Assembly (NCBI GenBank): GCA_036520615.1
Contig: DATDJI010000090.1
Location: 31,472 to 95,471, forward strand
Source: CAMCXE01 sp036520615
GTDB taxonomy: Bacteria > Pseudomonadota > Gammaproteobacteria > Pseudomonadales > Cellvibrionaceae
Direction of reading: 5' to 3'
DNA length: 64,000 nt
Shown: in pieces, positions 63,789 through 64,000 of the stretch
Layout: each line of letters begins with the position of its first letter
How positions within the stretch are numbered: position 1 is the stretch's first letter
Notes under the pieces: generated by a model
Databases searched by the model: none
The model's input: the letters and a program-made list of their open reading frames with translations, nothing else
What the model was told of the DNA's origin: nothing
Position numbers and translations under genes: made by a program

Positions 63789-63858
63789 GAGCGCCGGAAT
63801 AAATTTAGGCGTGGTTACGAATATTAGAGCTCAGAACCATGTTCTCCAGAGTTGAAAA

Positions 63859-63887
63859 TGTGTACTAGCTCAGACTTAATCTGACAG
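63859..63887. mobile_element. Terminal inverted repeat of an IS481-like element
   Basis: The sequence starting TGTGTACTAGCTCAGACTTA and running to CTGACAG lies 30 bp past the transposase stop. It has the form I associate with IS481-family ends. A related CTGTCAG occurs nearby at 63909-63915. The rest of the element lies beyond the window, so its size and target duplication cannot be judged. Confidence 0.55.
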
Positions 63888-63916
63888 TTACCGGTTTTTA
63901 AAAGGTGCCTGTCAGT

Positions 63917-64000
63917 TTACATTTGAGCTAAATTTTTCTCAGCCCAAATTAGTTTTCCATCCAGTAAAGTGGCTAAAGGTGTTCGGCCACAGCACATTTT
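63917..64000 (-). CDS. IS481-like transposase, C-terminal fragment
   Basis: An open frame enters from the window edge and ends at TAA (63919-63917). It encodes 27 residues containing CCGRTPLATLLDGK and WAEKN, which match the extreme C-terminus of IS481-family transposases (DDE integrase fold). The frame continues outside the window, so intactness is unknown. Its position next to a terminal repeat supports a mobile element bordering the accessory region. Confidence 0.65.
   Translation of the reverse strand, partial: KMCCGRTPLATLLDGKLIWAEKNLAQM

Larger units (their letters stand above)
63520..63916. other. Spacer between the acyltransferase and the IS end
   Basis: About 400 bp without a convincing gene. 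It contains the strong hairpin at 63759-63788 and the insertion sequence end at 63859-63887. A minus-strand frame overlapping the acyltransferase start is a shadow. Confidence 0.45.

Overview
The window looks like chromosomal DNA of a plant-cell-wall-degrading gammaproteobacterium close to Cellvibrio. The main reasons are two adjacent lipoprotein glycoside hydrolases with long polyserine linkers (a GH62 arabinofuranosidase and a CBM6-GH10 xylanase), the start of a gammaproteobacterial cell division and cell wall cluster (mraZ-rsmH-ftsL-ftsI), and the divergent lptFG / pepA-holC block. The genus is inferred from gene content and was not tested by alignment.

Layout. 1-1.8 kb: first genes of the division cluster on the minus strand, with a readable promoter and MraZ boxes. 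2.2-6.2 kb: a signalling island with a CheY-like receiver, a PAS-GGDEF-EAL protein and a divergent CheX-like protein. 6.3-12.2 kb: a six-gene lipid operon related to E. coli ynbABCD (CDP-alcohol phosphotransferase, acyltransferase, CdsA-like cytidylyltransferase, hydrolase-methyltransferase fusion, PAP2/dual-specificity phosphatase fusion, small membrane protein). 12.8-25.5 kb: xylan block, with GH62, GH10 and two very large paralogous sensors that join a periplasmic beta-propeller/Y_Y_Y region to a CheA-type Hpt plus ATPase core. 26-32.1 kb: RcnA-like metal exporter, lptG-lptF, and divergent pepA-holC plus an acidic protein. 32.2-40.5 kb: DUF418 protein, then an RND multidrug efflux operon and its divergent TetR repressor with two matching operators. 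40.7-53 kb: mixed small genes (CBS, family 6 DNA glycosylase, VOC, MgtC, a CadC-like regulator with a membrane protein and a RidA lipoprotein, MAPEG, DUF2892), the ybhPON-like cardiolipin operon, and DUF72.

From about 53.8 to 62.5 kb the character changes. Most of the genes are small, all lie on the minus strand, and most are separated by 80-150 bp attC-like elements. Several stop codons fall inside or next to the element, as in integron cassette arrays. The cassettes carry acetyltransferases, a transglutaminase-like protein, DUF1330, DUF6714, SRPBCC and DUF1493 proteins, an unknown, and a G+C-rich Tat-exported class A beta-lactamase. No integrase is in the window. The right edge holds an acyltransferase-3 gene, a strong hairpin and the end of an IS481-like insertion sequence.

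The strongest candidates for something undescribed are the paired propeller-CheA-core sensors beside xylanase genes with no obvious response regulator, the cassette array with its unusual beta-lactamase, and the acyltransferase-containing ynb-type lipid operon.
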